DNA of 64,000 nt from Ciona intestinalis (lineage: Eukaryota > Chordata > Ascidiacea > Phlebobranchia > Cionidae), in the NCBI RefSeq assembly GCF_000224145.3, contig NC_020167.2, forward strand, positions 4,083,027 to 4,147,026. The letters run 5' to 3'. Made by a program: the position numbers and the translations under genes. Below are positions 15,001 to 24,639 of the stretch, one piece after another. Position 1 is the first letter of the stretch. Each line of letters starts with the position of its first letter. The notes under the pieces were generated by a model, which was not told the origin of the DNA, ran no database searches, and saw only the letters and a list, made by a program, of their open reading frames with translations.

Positions 15001-16845
15001 GAGACTACACCTGGCCACGTGACGTGGTTGCGCTGGTTGCCAAGCAACGAGAATGCAATCTGGAAGTTTAAAATATTTTTATACTAGAAACTCTTTTTTA
15101 ACAATAAGGGATATTAAACAATAAAAGGAAAATAAAAATCTCAAATAAAATGACAGTCAATAACGATAATATTTGTTTTAAAGTATTGAATGTTCATATA
15201 AAATATCCTGATCGTGTTTTACACAATTAACAACGATATATGTGCGTCGTTGGAATATGGTTTTATGATTCTTTGAATGTTCTTTGCTTACTAACAAATG
15301 GGACGAGAAAATAGAATGAAAATGTGTCCCACTTTACCCCACCCTCTTATAAAGTCAGCAGTTACTTAATTAATAAGTTACCTCATGTACAAATGAAGTC
15401 AGATGGCTAAATGTAGTTGAGGACATGTCACCAGCAACAAGCACATTACGGAAATTATCCCTTGTTATTGGGACTGCTCGCCGTCTCATTAAGTAAATCG
15501 ATTTATGTTTCATCGCCTCTTTGAACTCTCGTGTGATAGCGACTGCTCCCCCGACCTGGAAATGAAATGATTTTTAAACATTTAGACCTGTCTATAAGAC
15601 TTAACTTGATTTTTCCAGATGTTATATTTATTTAACAACTTCAAGTATAGACGTTATATACTTTCAGAAAATATTCGAAGGTTATATGCTACAACCTATA
15701 GGTCTACAGACCGCAGAAAAACAAGCGGTTTACAAAGCTATACTGCATGTGTATATACTATTTTTCCAGATAGTAAATTATAGGCTGATGTCATAAAGAG
15801 AATAAGAGAAAAATAAACATATGTTGAACATAGTACAAGCTTGGGGATATTATCTTATCGTAGCGTCTTCTCTTCAAATCAGCGACTGGCTTTATCGCAA
15901 CTAATACAAGTCGCGAACAAGCAACATAACGAACGTTAGGTTATACGATTAACTTACCGGCGCTGAAAAAATTAGCAAAAGAATCGACGGTTCGTCAAGA
16001 AACTGCTGGATGAGTTTTCGATTCTCGTCCGTGCTCATCGCCTTTTTCCATTTATCCATCTTCACTTTAAGAGCAGACATCACGTAGTCTTGGATGAACT
16101 CCAAGCGGATGTCGTCCGTGGACATCTCTTGCCCCTCTTCGTCTGACTGGTCCTGTTATAATTCAATCGATTAATCAGCTCTTACTTTTCAAGTGGTTAA
16201 TTGTGTTGAATACGCGTGAGTGCGCTGGGCTGTGGGCTGTATATGCGGAATTTAAGCGTAGAATATTTTGAAAAATAAATGAATTAATGTAAAAAAACAA
16301 AAAAAAACATAGGATAGTTGAATTAGAAATTTATTATACCCTTTTTCTTATATAGTACTGAGGTGGGGTAAGATGGGACACCTTTAACGCACAACATTTA
16401 AATATTTTTTTATGAGAGCTGTCAGAATGTGATTTTATAGTTCTTTGAATTTTTTTGTTTACTACTAAATAGGACGGAAAGTAGAATGAAATGTGTCCCA
16501 CCTTACCCCACCCTACTAAATATCGGTAAAATGATGCGTAGGGAAAAACTGTTTTAATATAGGTGCCACCGTGGACATAAAGCTGTACGAAAACGTATAC
16601 CATTGAATTTGAAATGGTTTGTTATACATTCAAAACATCGATATCGTTTGAATCAAATGTTTGCTAACGACGAAGTATGACGGTAACACGTACAAAGAAC
16701 ACCACGCCTCAAAACTAATATTGAATCAACATCAATTCAAAGCTATTGAGGAACACTTTACAATTAATTAAACACGTTCACTTACTTGCCCATCGTTAAT
16801 ACCACCATATTCCTCCGATTGAAGTTTAACGTTGCTTTTCGCCAT
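1..16845 (-). CDS. Axonemal dynein heavy chain, outer-arm beta type (DNAH9/11/17 group), N-terminal part
   Basis: ATP-driven microtubule motor of the ciliary or sperm axoneme. About 44 short coding exons read leftward; the rest of the motor lies beyond position 1. The start at 16845 opens a 20-codon exon (16786-16845) joined in phase to 15958-16152, 15384-15555, 14779-15059 and 14197-14370. Tail exons carry family stretches such as [17 protein letters not shown] (about 5220-5280) and [20 protein letters not shown] (about 4690-4750). AAA1 is in the exon about 2630-2893, with Walker [13 protein letters not shown] and CFDEFNR. Further AAA1 exons lie near 2035-2187 ([11 protein letters not shown]), 1840-1970 and 1446-1640. 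An AAA2 linker exon at about 1135-1250 leads to the AAA2 P-loop GNAGAGKSQ at about 435-650. The DNAH9/11/17 assignment rests on remembered homology; the exact paralogue is not settled. No break was seen. Confidence 0.93.
100..291 (+). mobile_element. ~190 bp MITE (Cimi-1-like), copy 1
   Basis: Type description for all copies: about 190-200 bp, ends in a ~27 bp nearly perfect inverted repeat beginning TAGTAGGGTGGGGGAAGAT, with TATA or TA at both flanks. The interior is AT-rich and conserved (CCTGATCGTGTTTTAAACAA; CTTTGTTTACTACCAAATGG), with no coding capacity. It resembles the Ciona MITE Cimi-1 (from memory). This copy is in a dynein intron and has TATA on both sides. Confidence 0.9.
3015..3208 (-). 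mobile_element. ~190 bp MITE, copy 2
   Basis: Full length, reverse orientation, in a dynein intron; both inverted ends visible. Confidence 0.9.
3722..3913 (+). mobile_element. ~190 bp MITE, copy 3
   Basis: Full length, forward, in a dynein intron. The left end is diverged and the right end intact. Confidence 0.88.
6650..6722. repeat. 31 bp tandem duplication in a dynein intron
   Basis: AAATTTGTTAATATTACTTA CTCAATGAAAT occurs twice in a row with one or two differences. On the minus strand each unit holds a donor-like GAGTAAGT. Confidence 0.8.
11622..11696 (+). repeat. Dispersed ~75 bp repeat, copy 1
   Basis: ACAGTTGTTGAAACATGCTT ... ACATATTT ... GAAAGAAAATAA-type sequence in a dynein intron; shared with 25683-25770. 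Confidence 0.6.
12363..12644 (+). mobile_element. tRNA-derived SINE, full-length copy
   Basis: In a dynein intron. The head has a tRNA-like box B (GGGTTCAAGGC) after a box A-like stretch. A central block reads GTCTTTGGGCAAGACACTTA, then an (AC)n stretch. The conserved 3' part runs GTATGAAACAGGACACCCGT to GGATAAAGTAAGTTACATTT. Other copies in this window share these parts. Possibly the Ciona composite SINE (Cics-1); not checked. Confidence 0.75.
13834..14023 (-). mobile_element. ~190 bp MITE, copy 4
   Basis: Full length, reverse, in a dynein intron; flanked by TA-rich sequence. Confidence 0.9.
14574..14759 (+). mobile_element. ~190 bp MITE, copy 5
   Basis: Full length, forward, in the dynein intron just before the exon at 14779. 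Confidence 0.9.
15198..15349 (+). mobile_element. ~190 bp MITE, copy 6 (left end missing)
   Basis: Forward, in a dynein intron. The left inverted end and about 45 bp are absent. Confidence 0.8.
16353..16518 (+). mobile_element. ~190 bp MITE, copy 7 (internal deletion)
   Basis: Forward, in dynein intron 1. Both ends are kept; about 25-30 bp are missing inside. Confidence 0.88.
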
Positions 16846-17400
16846 GCTAAACAACGGACTTTATCGAGCTTTATTCTTTTGTAACCAAACTTCTAAACCA
16901 CAGTAAAAAATCCAATACTACACTATAATAAAAAAACAGGGTCCGTGGTTAAAGCAGTTAAAATAAATATTTTTTTCTATATTCATATTTCAAACAACTG
17001 ATTCCATAGGATGATAGTGTTTTTCTGAATCGTTATCTCGAACTGTTTACTCGCCGTATCTGCCAAGCGTTGTGGTCTAACAGCAGTAAACAGTGTGGTC
17101 GAGTGGTAAGTCAAGACTGGTTAAGTACCACTTGATACTAGGTACATGAATGGACAAACTTCTCAGCCATCTGTGACTCGCTGACCACAACAATTTCTCC
17201 TACACTACTACGTACCATACTCTCCACACTATCTTGTCTATACACTTATAAAGTGTACAGTACTTTCTCTCACATACACTTCGTGCTGTGATACAAATAA
17301 TCTGAACCTGCAATCTCATTCACTTTCTAATAGGCAACGGACACATACAACTCTACAGAAGAGGATTCCAACAGAATTACAGTTTACACGGCTTGCCTTG

Positions 17401-17414
17401 GTCACCCTGGCAAC
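17401..17414 (-). promoter_or_regulatory. X-box (RFX site) upstream of dynein
   Basis: GTCACCCTGGCAAC fits the palindromic RFX consensus GTHNYY-N2-RRNAAC at every fixed position. It lies about 555 bp upstream of the dynein start codon. RFX factors activate axonemal genes in animals. Binding here is inferred from the motif and the neighbour. Confidence 0.6.
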
Positions 17415-17811
17415 TACGTTAATAATCTACTACGAGTGAAAGACAGCTGATAATGTTCACCGAACCGACGTGGGAGAGCGTGTAGTAATAAACCAGCAGT
17501 TGTCGTATAACGACATGCCCCATAGATTTCAACAATACAAAAGCAAACTGAAGCTTCATACCACAGTAAACGCTTCTCGTAAAACATATGCAAACTAAAG
17601 TTTAAAATCTGAACTGTAACAGTATATACCAAATTAATAAAAAACGACAGTTCTGTCATGACAACTACATTAACCAAGTCGTGTCTGGAAAATATTAAAC
17701 CTATACACACAGTACTCGGCGATTCATAACTGCTATTGATAGGAAACTGAACAAAGGCGAAAAATTCTCTCTTTTAAAAAAGCGTCTCTCTCACTGACCG
17801 GGTCGGCAGGA

Positions 17812-17825
17812 ATTGCCATGGCAAC
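17812..17825 (-). promoter_or_regulatory. Second X-box-like site upstream of dynein
   Basis: ATTGCCATGGCAAC matches the RFX consensus with one mismatch (A for G at the first base) and a 2 bp spacer. It lies about 970 bp upstream of the dynein ATG and about 400 bp beyond the first X-box, so the two may form a paired ciliary enhancer. Confidence 0.45.
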
Positions 17826-18667
17826 AACTTGGCGCTGCAATCATTGTGTTTGATTGCAACAATAGACGCTGCGGGCGAGGGGCGCTGGTTATTATGAGAT
17901 TAGCTGTCCTAGTTTAGAGACAGTAGAAAACAATTATGTTTAAGATTCATAAGAACAATAGTTCATACTGCGTAAAGGTAATATATTCACAAGTTCTGTT
18001 TCCTTTCACACATGTGTCGCAATCATCATACAGGCTATCATTCTAATAATAAGATATACTTCGTCCAAAGTATTTCGAAATAAAAATGAACTAACAAGTT
18101 TCTAAATCTTTTTTGATATAAATCCTACCTCGCTACGGAATTTACAGGAACTTATATACGCTTATTTATATATCTCGCAACAACAACCCACTACGCTTAG
18201 TAACAAGTCCTGTCCTGTCAATGGGCTTCGAAAACCTTTAACATATTTTCTCGTCTTTTCTGTTACAAACACTCCCAAGACTTTACGATCGAACACTGTC
18301 TGAGCGTGAGCACACAATTGGAAAACAGCACAGGAAATTTGGACGATGAGTGGCAATCTTGAAATTACAAAAGTGCTGTTGGTACAGCATCGCATTGATA
18401 ACGCGATATAATACGATTCCAGATCGATCCATCTCGCTGTAATAACAACATATGACGTGTGGAGTATTTGTGCTTTTGAATTTCAAATCCAACCGCTTGT
18501 AAGGAGCGTTCATTGTATTCGGTGGTTACGAACGATAAATGGTGAAAAGTTTTCAGCAAAAGCAATTATGTTGCGGGTGCGGTAAAGAAACAAACAGTTA
18601 CCGTTTACACTCTTTCAATGGCAACGCGGTATTATAATTTGTTTACCCAGTATTGGACGTGTGTATA

Positions 18668-18855
18668 TAGGGTGGGGTAAGATGGGACACCTTTAGCACA
18701 AAACGTCCAAATATCCTGATTGTGTTTCAAACAATTAACATTGGTATATATGGAAGTCGTGGGGTATGGTTTTATAACTGTTTGAGTGTTCTTTGTCTAG
18801 CAAATGGGACGAGAAAATAGAATGAGAAGGTGTCCCATCTTTACCCGCCCTACTA
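18668..18855 (+). mobile_element. ~190 bp MITE, copy 8
   Basis: Forward, intergenic upstream of the dynein gene; both ends present. Confidence 0.9.
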
Positions 18856-19225
18856 TACGTTGTGGGGAGTTCTTGACGTCAACGACGCTATCCATTAAAA
18901 ACTTAAGTACGATACGTCAACATAATACGAGTAAAAAAAGTTGCGTGACTCCTTGAACCACTTCAATGCAGGTCAAGGCGCTTAAGGATTTCTTCGGCAC
19001 CTTTGAATAACTTGAATTGCGACAGGTTATGTGACATTTGAAATAGGTAGTTCAGTACATGAACAACATTATTGAGCTTTTTTGTTAACTTGTGTCAGTG
19101 TGAACTTAACCGAAATGGGTTTTCACAAAGTCTTTCATGATAATGCTTGTACCAATACGGACTTGCATTGATGTATTCGGTTCTGGAACTCTGAGGTGTA
19201 TTAATTATCGGATGCTCCTTGTACA

Positions 19226-22200
19226 TCAACGAAAAGTGCAAGGGTCTTCTTGGCATGAGATAGAGCGCATTGAGCAAACCTCGGGTGCTGGTTCAGTTGG
19301 AGACATCAGACACGTGCGAGATTCCCTTCGTGTTCCGCCTCCACACGGTACAGTGCAAGTGGACACAGCAGACCACGTTGACCATGCAGAACAGTAGCCT
19401 GAAATGTCACACCAGCTTTAAAACGAATGCTATAAATTTATATGTGTTTTGAACAGTCGACAGAACACTTATAATTAAACTACACAGGCTTTTATGTAAC
19501 TTATACTTCTTCGCGTTGCCGAAAAATGACTGTGGTTAAACACGAGTGTTCTGTTTCATACACTTCATGACAGCTTACGAGTTATGTTACGTGGTGGGTG
19601 ATTATTTTTTTATTATTTTTTTTATGGGCTAATAATTTGGACCACTATGGTTGGAGATACAATACAAACTTACCACCATTACAAAATTCCGTCTCGGTTG
19701 AAGCAAATATACCGCCCGTACAGTGTCCATCTTCAGCCCGCAGCAAAGCCCCAGTGACAGTGTTGTAACATTGCCTGAATCTGTTACGTAAACCCGAGCC
19801 ACAGTCCTCGGAACATTTGCTCCAAAGAGACCAAGGTCCCCATACACCGACTATGGATATCGGGGTTGGGTCGATAGGACAAGGCAGCAATTGACACGCG
19901 GTAAAACTTTCACTGCATGAGGCAGAGAGCAAATTCCCGCGATTGCCCTCTGATGTACAGGTTCTAAAACAGAAGTCACTTTTTAAATTAGTAATATTGT
20001 AATTGGCATTAAGAGTTTAACTATACGTGTGATTTTTAACGGACCATTGCCAAGATGGAAATGCAAATTAGAAGCCGTGCGTAAACGGATTTGTAATATC
20101 AATAAGTTATCTATTAGTTGGTAATAGATGGCTTTATGTGAAGTAACCATTGCAGTAATGGAAGATTATAGAAACAAAATGGCGGAAGAAATATACTTAG
20201 TAATTATTTTATTAAAGTGACTCTGCACTGACGGTATTACATTAGCAATCAACAAAGTGATTTGAAATGGGAAAATTATCACATCAGTCTTACCTTGACC
20301 GAGCCATAATTCCAAGACCGCAAGTTACAGTACAGTCTCCGTCGACCCAATTCGACCATGTTGAACAAAGATCTATATTACACGATGCTGTATCGTAAAC
20401 GCTAAATCGCCTCCCAGGGCAACGAATACTATCCACTACTGTGTCTAGAGAAAAAAAAGATGTTTAATTACTCCGACAAAGACTTTTTCGAAAAAAAATG
20501 GCCTGTAAAAAACAAATGCAACATAACACTATTTCAGAGAGATTTAAAACGAGTTACATCAGTACAAGATCCCACCTTTCTGGACGCAATCCCTTGTTCT
20601 TTTCATTACTCCGAGCCCACAATTGTTTGAGCATGCGCCCCATTGTGACCACGCCCCCCACGTCGGCGGGCAAGGATTCGAACAGTTCGCTAACTCGATA
20701 CCGTTTCCCACGCACCCAGTTACGTCCCCACTTGTCGTAAGTACACAAGTTCGATTCCGTGAGTGCAGACCAGAACCGCAGTTGCCGTTATTACAAAGGC
20801 TCCACAAACTCCAAGCAGACCACTGAGCTGTAAAAATAAAACGTGGTTTGACCAGGTATGACAAAACAACAGTAGACATTGAAATATAGCATTAGATGCA
20901 AACTTACCGGCGGTCGGCCATCGTATCACAAAAACATTCGGTCGATAGCACGGCGACATGGATGTCCCAGTGTTATTTGCATTCCAACAGCAATGGTTTA
21001 TGTTGCAGAACGATCTATGAAAAAAGTTTAACGAAATCAATTGTAGGCTACACATACGCAACAATGGTTCTATAGAAAAATATAAAAAATGTGGCTGGGT
21101 TAGATAAATTACTTAAGAAATGACATCCCGTATTTCTAAATCGTGTTACTAACAAGTAACAACTAATTCTCTTTAGGAAGTCGTGAGGATACGGTTATAT
21201 AATTCAGTTAATATTCTTACTATCAAATGGGGCTTTAAATACTATAAAAACATGGACCATTCTACTCGACCTACCATACTTAAGTTTAGAGTACTTACCT
21301 TGCAGTAATATTTGTTCCACATTCTGTTCCATTTTTACTCGGACATTGCGAGTAAAACACAATGGAACCGATCTGGAAAAATCCAAACGGACCGCCATTA
21401 AAGGTGTTTGTTCCTGCTGTTGTTGAAATGATTCGTCTTGTTGTTGTTGTTGTGATTGGCTGAACTGTGGTTTGAGTTGTTGTTGTTGTTGTTGTTGGTA
21501 GTGCTGTTGTTGTTGTTTTTGTTGTTGTTGGTGGTGTTGTGATTGGCTGAACTGTGGTTTGAGTTGTTGTTGCTGTTTGTGGTGGTGGTGGCGTTGTTGT
21601 TGTTGTTGTTGCTGTTGTTGCTGTTGTTGTTGGTAAAAGCGTTGTCGTTGTTGTTGTTGTTGGAAGTGTTGTTGTTGTCCTTGGTTGAGTTGTAGTTGAT
21701 GTTGTTGTGGTTGTTAAACGCCTTGTTGTTGTTGTTGGAAATGTTGTTGGCATTGTTGTCGAGACTTTGTCTTTCTGCGTTGTTGATCTGAAGGTATATG
21801 GAGTAAAAGTTGTTGTCGTTGTTGTTGCTGGAATGAATCTTGTTGTTGGCATGGTCCATGGTCTCGTGGTTGTTGGAAATGTAATAATTGGTGGCAGTGT
21901 TATTCTGGTTGTCGTTGTAGCCCACCTTGCAGTACTAGTAGTTGGAATGGTAGTCGTTGTGGTAAATTTGTAATGTAACGTGTCGCCTGTGAATGTAAAG
22001 CTTGGAAGTTATATGCTATATAGTTCTGTGAGGTAATATGGGACACCTTTAGCACAGCATTTCCAAATTTCTTGATCGTGTTTTAAACGATTAACAAGGT
22101 TCTGTGGCTAAATGGGACGATAAAATAGAATGAAAAGGTCTTCCATTTTCCCCACTCTACTATAAATACACAATAGGCAAATCGTTACACAAATCTAACT

Positions 22201-23420
22201 ACACGCCCAGTTTTATGACAGGTCAAAAATATATAACAGATTACAACTGTATTTGTAAGGCATATGGCTCACTCGTTAATCGGGTTTCGGTGTTGTCCTT
22301 CTTATATGCCAATTAAAACCTTTAAAAAACAATTCAAATAAACATGCATCGTCTTTACTCACGTTTTGGGCGGTAACACATCGGGTATTGGCTCTGGTCG
22401 AAACAACAACCTCGAAATTCACACGGGTTTCGATCTAAAGCACGATGACCGCACACGTCTCGGTGTAAACCAGGGACGAGGCATTGTTCATCCGCTGGAC
22501 ATGTTCCTAAATATATACCATGTTAATTCGAACCAAAACACATTTTTGATGAATTGCTACTTCACAGAGTTTGTTTTTTTATTTGTTCAAAACTAAAGGC
22601 AGTTTAATATGTAGTAGGTTGGGAAAAGACGGGATACTTTTTCATTATACTTTCTCGTCCCATTTGGTGGTAAACAAAGAACATTCAGAGAATTATGAAA
22701 CCGTATCTTTACGACTTCCATAGACCGTTGTTAATTGTTTAAAACCGGACCAGAATATTTAATTTTAATTTGCTCAACGTCTCGCGTCTTTCCCCCACCC
22801 TATACTATAACTTATGTTAAAACATTACGATTAGCCTATAGATGTTAGAGCATGGGACTGATAATGTATAGTTTAAATATATACATAATTTGTCATTATA
22901 AACATAAGTATCAGGCACAAGCTAATATATTACAACATTACTATGCTCAGTCTACCTCTTTTTTCATAACATAGCGGACGGGGTCGAAGCTGCATTTCGT
23001 ACGTCGAGTCGTCATAGCAACAGTTGACAGCATTACAAGTGAATTCGTCCAAGTATCCACCATAGGAACATGCAGTTCGCAAGTACACATGCTCCCAGCA
23101 ATTGCAATCTAGAAAAAAAAACGTTTTAATTTTATCACATAAATATCGATGTTAAATGTTATACCGATGACATACAAAAACCTTTTACACGTAATTTTGT
23201 ACAGCCTGCGTTAAATTTAAAGACTAAAGATAATTTTTAATCAAAACCCACAAGTCGTCCTTCCCGAATCTTAAATTAAATTTTAAGTTAAACTTTTTAA
23301 ATAGTTTTGGTTTTTGAAATCTAGCCCTGGTTAAAACATAAGCTTACCTGAACTCATACCAGCCATAGAGATACGCACAATCATTGCAGCGACCAATACA
23401 TAAGCACTCCACATGTTCAT
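19226..23420 (-). CDS. Secreted trefoil / mucin / thrombospondin-repeat protein
   Basis: Nine exons join in phase to 676 residues: 23348-23420, 22956-23108, 22363-22506, 21299-21986, 20908-21014, 20576-20827, 20294-20444, 19674-19963 and 19226-19398 (stop TGA). All splice sites are GT/AG. Exon 1 encodes a signal peptide (MNMWSAYVLVAAMIVRISMA). Exons 2, 3 and 5 each hold a P-type trefoil-like module (CNAVNCCYDD; CEFRGCCFDQSQYPMCYRP; CNINHCCWNAN). Exon 4 is a Thr/Pro-rich mucin-like stretch of about 190 residues, a likely O-glycosylation domain. Exons 6-9 encode five TSP1 repeats with WSxWS-type tryptophans and CSxxCGxG motifs. An extracellular or mucus-associated role follows from these domains; the ligand is unknown. 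I recognise no orthologue with this exact architecture. Confidence 0.92.
19535..19590 (-). mobile_element. SINE 3' fragment
   Basis: Reverse match to the SINE 3' block (GTGTTCTGTTTCATACACTT on the plus strand), in the last intron of the trefoil/TSR gene. Confidence 0.55.
21125..21280 (+). mobile_element. ~190 bp MITE, decayed copy
   Basis: Weak match to the MITE interior (GAGGATACGGTT; TACTATCAAATGG) and a degenerate right end, in a trefoil/TSR gene intron. The left end is not recognisable. Confidence 0.5.
21420..21975 (-). repeat. Coding ACA/ACAAC-type simple repeat (Thr-rich tract)
   Basis: Mostly GTT/TTG triplets on the plus strand, read as ACA/ACC/ACT threonine codons on the minus strand. 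A longer unit beginning TGATTGGCTGAACTGTGGTT occurs twice (about 21454 and 21540), so the tract also grew by larger duplications. The repeat keeps other frames open (an Asn-rich minus frame and a plus frame), but only the Thr frame splices in phase with the trefoil and TSR exons. Confidence 0.85.
22021..22162 (+). mobile_element. ~190 bp MITE, copy 9 (internal deletion)
   Basis: Forward, in a trefoil/TSR gene intron, TATA at the left flank. About 50 bp of interior are missing. Confidence 0.85.
22612..22807 (-). mobile_element. ~190 bp MITE, copy 10
   Basis: Full length, reverse, in a trefoil/TSR gene intron. Confidence 0.88.
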
Positions 23421-23480
23421 TTTCAACTGTTCACCTGTTGGCGTGTGTTACAAATCCAACTATGGGCGGTGGTGTGGGAC

Positions 23481-23489
23481 TATATATAG
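23481..23489 (-). promoter_or_regulatory. TATA box of the trefoil/TSR gene
   Basis: A near-palindromic TATATATAG lies about 61 bp upstream of the start codon at 23420, at a plausible distance for a short 5' UTR. It is a motif call only. Confidence 0.5.
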
Positions 23490-23840
23490 CGTAGATGGGC
23501 GGGATTATAATATCATAGTGACGTAAATAGCTCTTGAAAGCGACGAAACTACAGAGCTCGTAATACGCAACTAATTGCCACGCAGTACGTCGATTCAGCG
23601 CCAGTCAGGGAGCCGTTAATCTAACAGTGTAAATCGGCGATTGATTAGAAGGCGACTCACCCATTAATACTGGCTTGGGCGCGTGCACTGTCTCTTCAGG
23701 TCCACGTCGGATTTATTGCTGATTTAAAGTTGTAATCTGTAGTTTGGTAGTGTGTGAACTTTGATAGGCGTTGTCTGTATTCATTTTTATGATAATACAT
23801 TTGTCCATAACAGAATAGATAGAGAATTCGCAATAGTGTA

Positions 23841-24031
23841 TAGTAGGGTGGGGGAAGGCGGGACACTTTTAGCACATAATATTCAAACATCCTGATCGTA
23901 TTTTAAACAATAAACTACGGTTTGTAAGTCGTGAGAATACGGTTTTATAATTCTTTGAATGTTCTTTGTTTACTACAAAATGTGACGATAAAATAGAATG
24001 AAAAAGTTTCCCGTCTTTCCCCACTCTACTA
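23841..24031 (+). mobile_element. ~190 bp MITE, copy 11
   Basis: Full length, forward, intergenic upstream of the trefoil/TSR gene. Confidence 0.9.
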
Positions 24032-24639
24032 TGTAACAAACAGTTTGAAAACTACATATGTTAAAACAACACAAATGCGCGAGAGGGAGCAAATTGAAAT
24101 CGCTTCACACACCGCTCACGATTACAGGATAATTCTGCGACAGAAACCGCAATTAAATTTCCAAGAACGTTCCTCAGTGTCTAAGTACTTGTGTACATGC
24201 ATGTTAACAAATTGGTGGAGTAGGGCTGAGTAGTGGCGCACGTCAGACCCACGTACGACACACTGCAGCCAGGCGCCGGTTTAACTCCGAGAAACAACGA
24301 CGAAGATTGAAAACACTGGATAATCCGACAACGGTAAGTGAATACAACAAACAAAACTTCATACGACAGCTTGTAGAGTAAACCATATCTATTGAAACAT
24401 GAGCAACACTACGTAAAATTTAGACAATACAAAACAATAGCTTTCGATACGTAAATTTACTAGCATTAAACTAATGCACCCGCAAATGATACACGTGGAG
24501 ACTGGCATTGTGGTTGGCATTAAATACATTTTTACCGCAGCACCAATCTATTTCTACTAAATTCAGCTGACGAAATATCTCACAAGCAACTTGCTTATAG
24601 CGAAGCAATAGCAGCTTGGCAATACAACTGATATGTTTG

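Larger units (their letters stand above)
16846..19225. other. Intergenic: dynein upstream region
   Basis: No gene seen. It holds the presumed promoter of the leftward dynein gene, two X-box motifs (17401-17414 and 17812-17825), and one MITE copy (18668-18855). The left end of the region is AT-rich and the open frames here lack coding character. The 3' UTR of the trefoil/TSR gene must lie in the rightmost few hundred bases. Confidence 0.6.
23421..24639. other. Intergenic between the TSR gene and SUPT20H
   Basis: Holds the TSR gene promoter, one full MITE (23841-24031), and the presumed 3' UTR of SUPT20H next to 24639. A spot at about 24300-24345 looks like a plus-strand exon end (GGTAAGTG donor), but no coding frame supports it. 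Confidence 0.5.

Noticed and set aside
15036-15048. Third X-box (GTTGCCAAGCAAC)
   Set aside because: Lies inside a dynein coding exon and has a 1 bp spacer; likely chance.
21398-21925. Asn-rich minus frame over the mucin tract
   Set aside because: Shifted reading of ACA-type repeats; the Thr frame alone joins in phase with trefoil and TSR exons.
21707-21973. Val-rich plus frame over the mucin tract
   Set aside because: Antisense of the same repeat; no supporting features.
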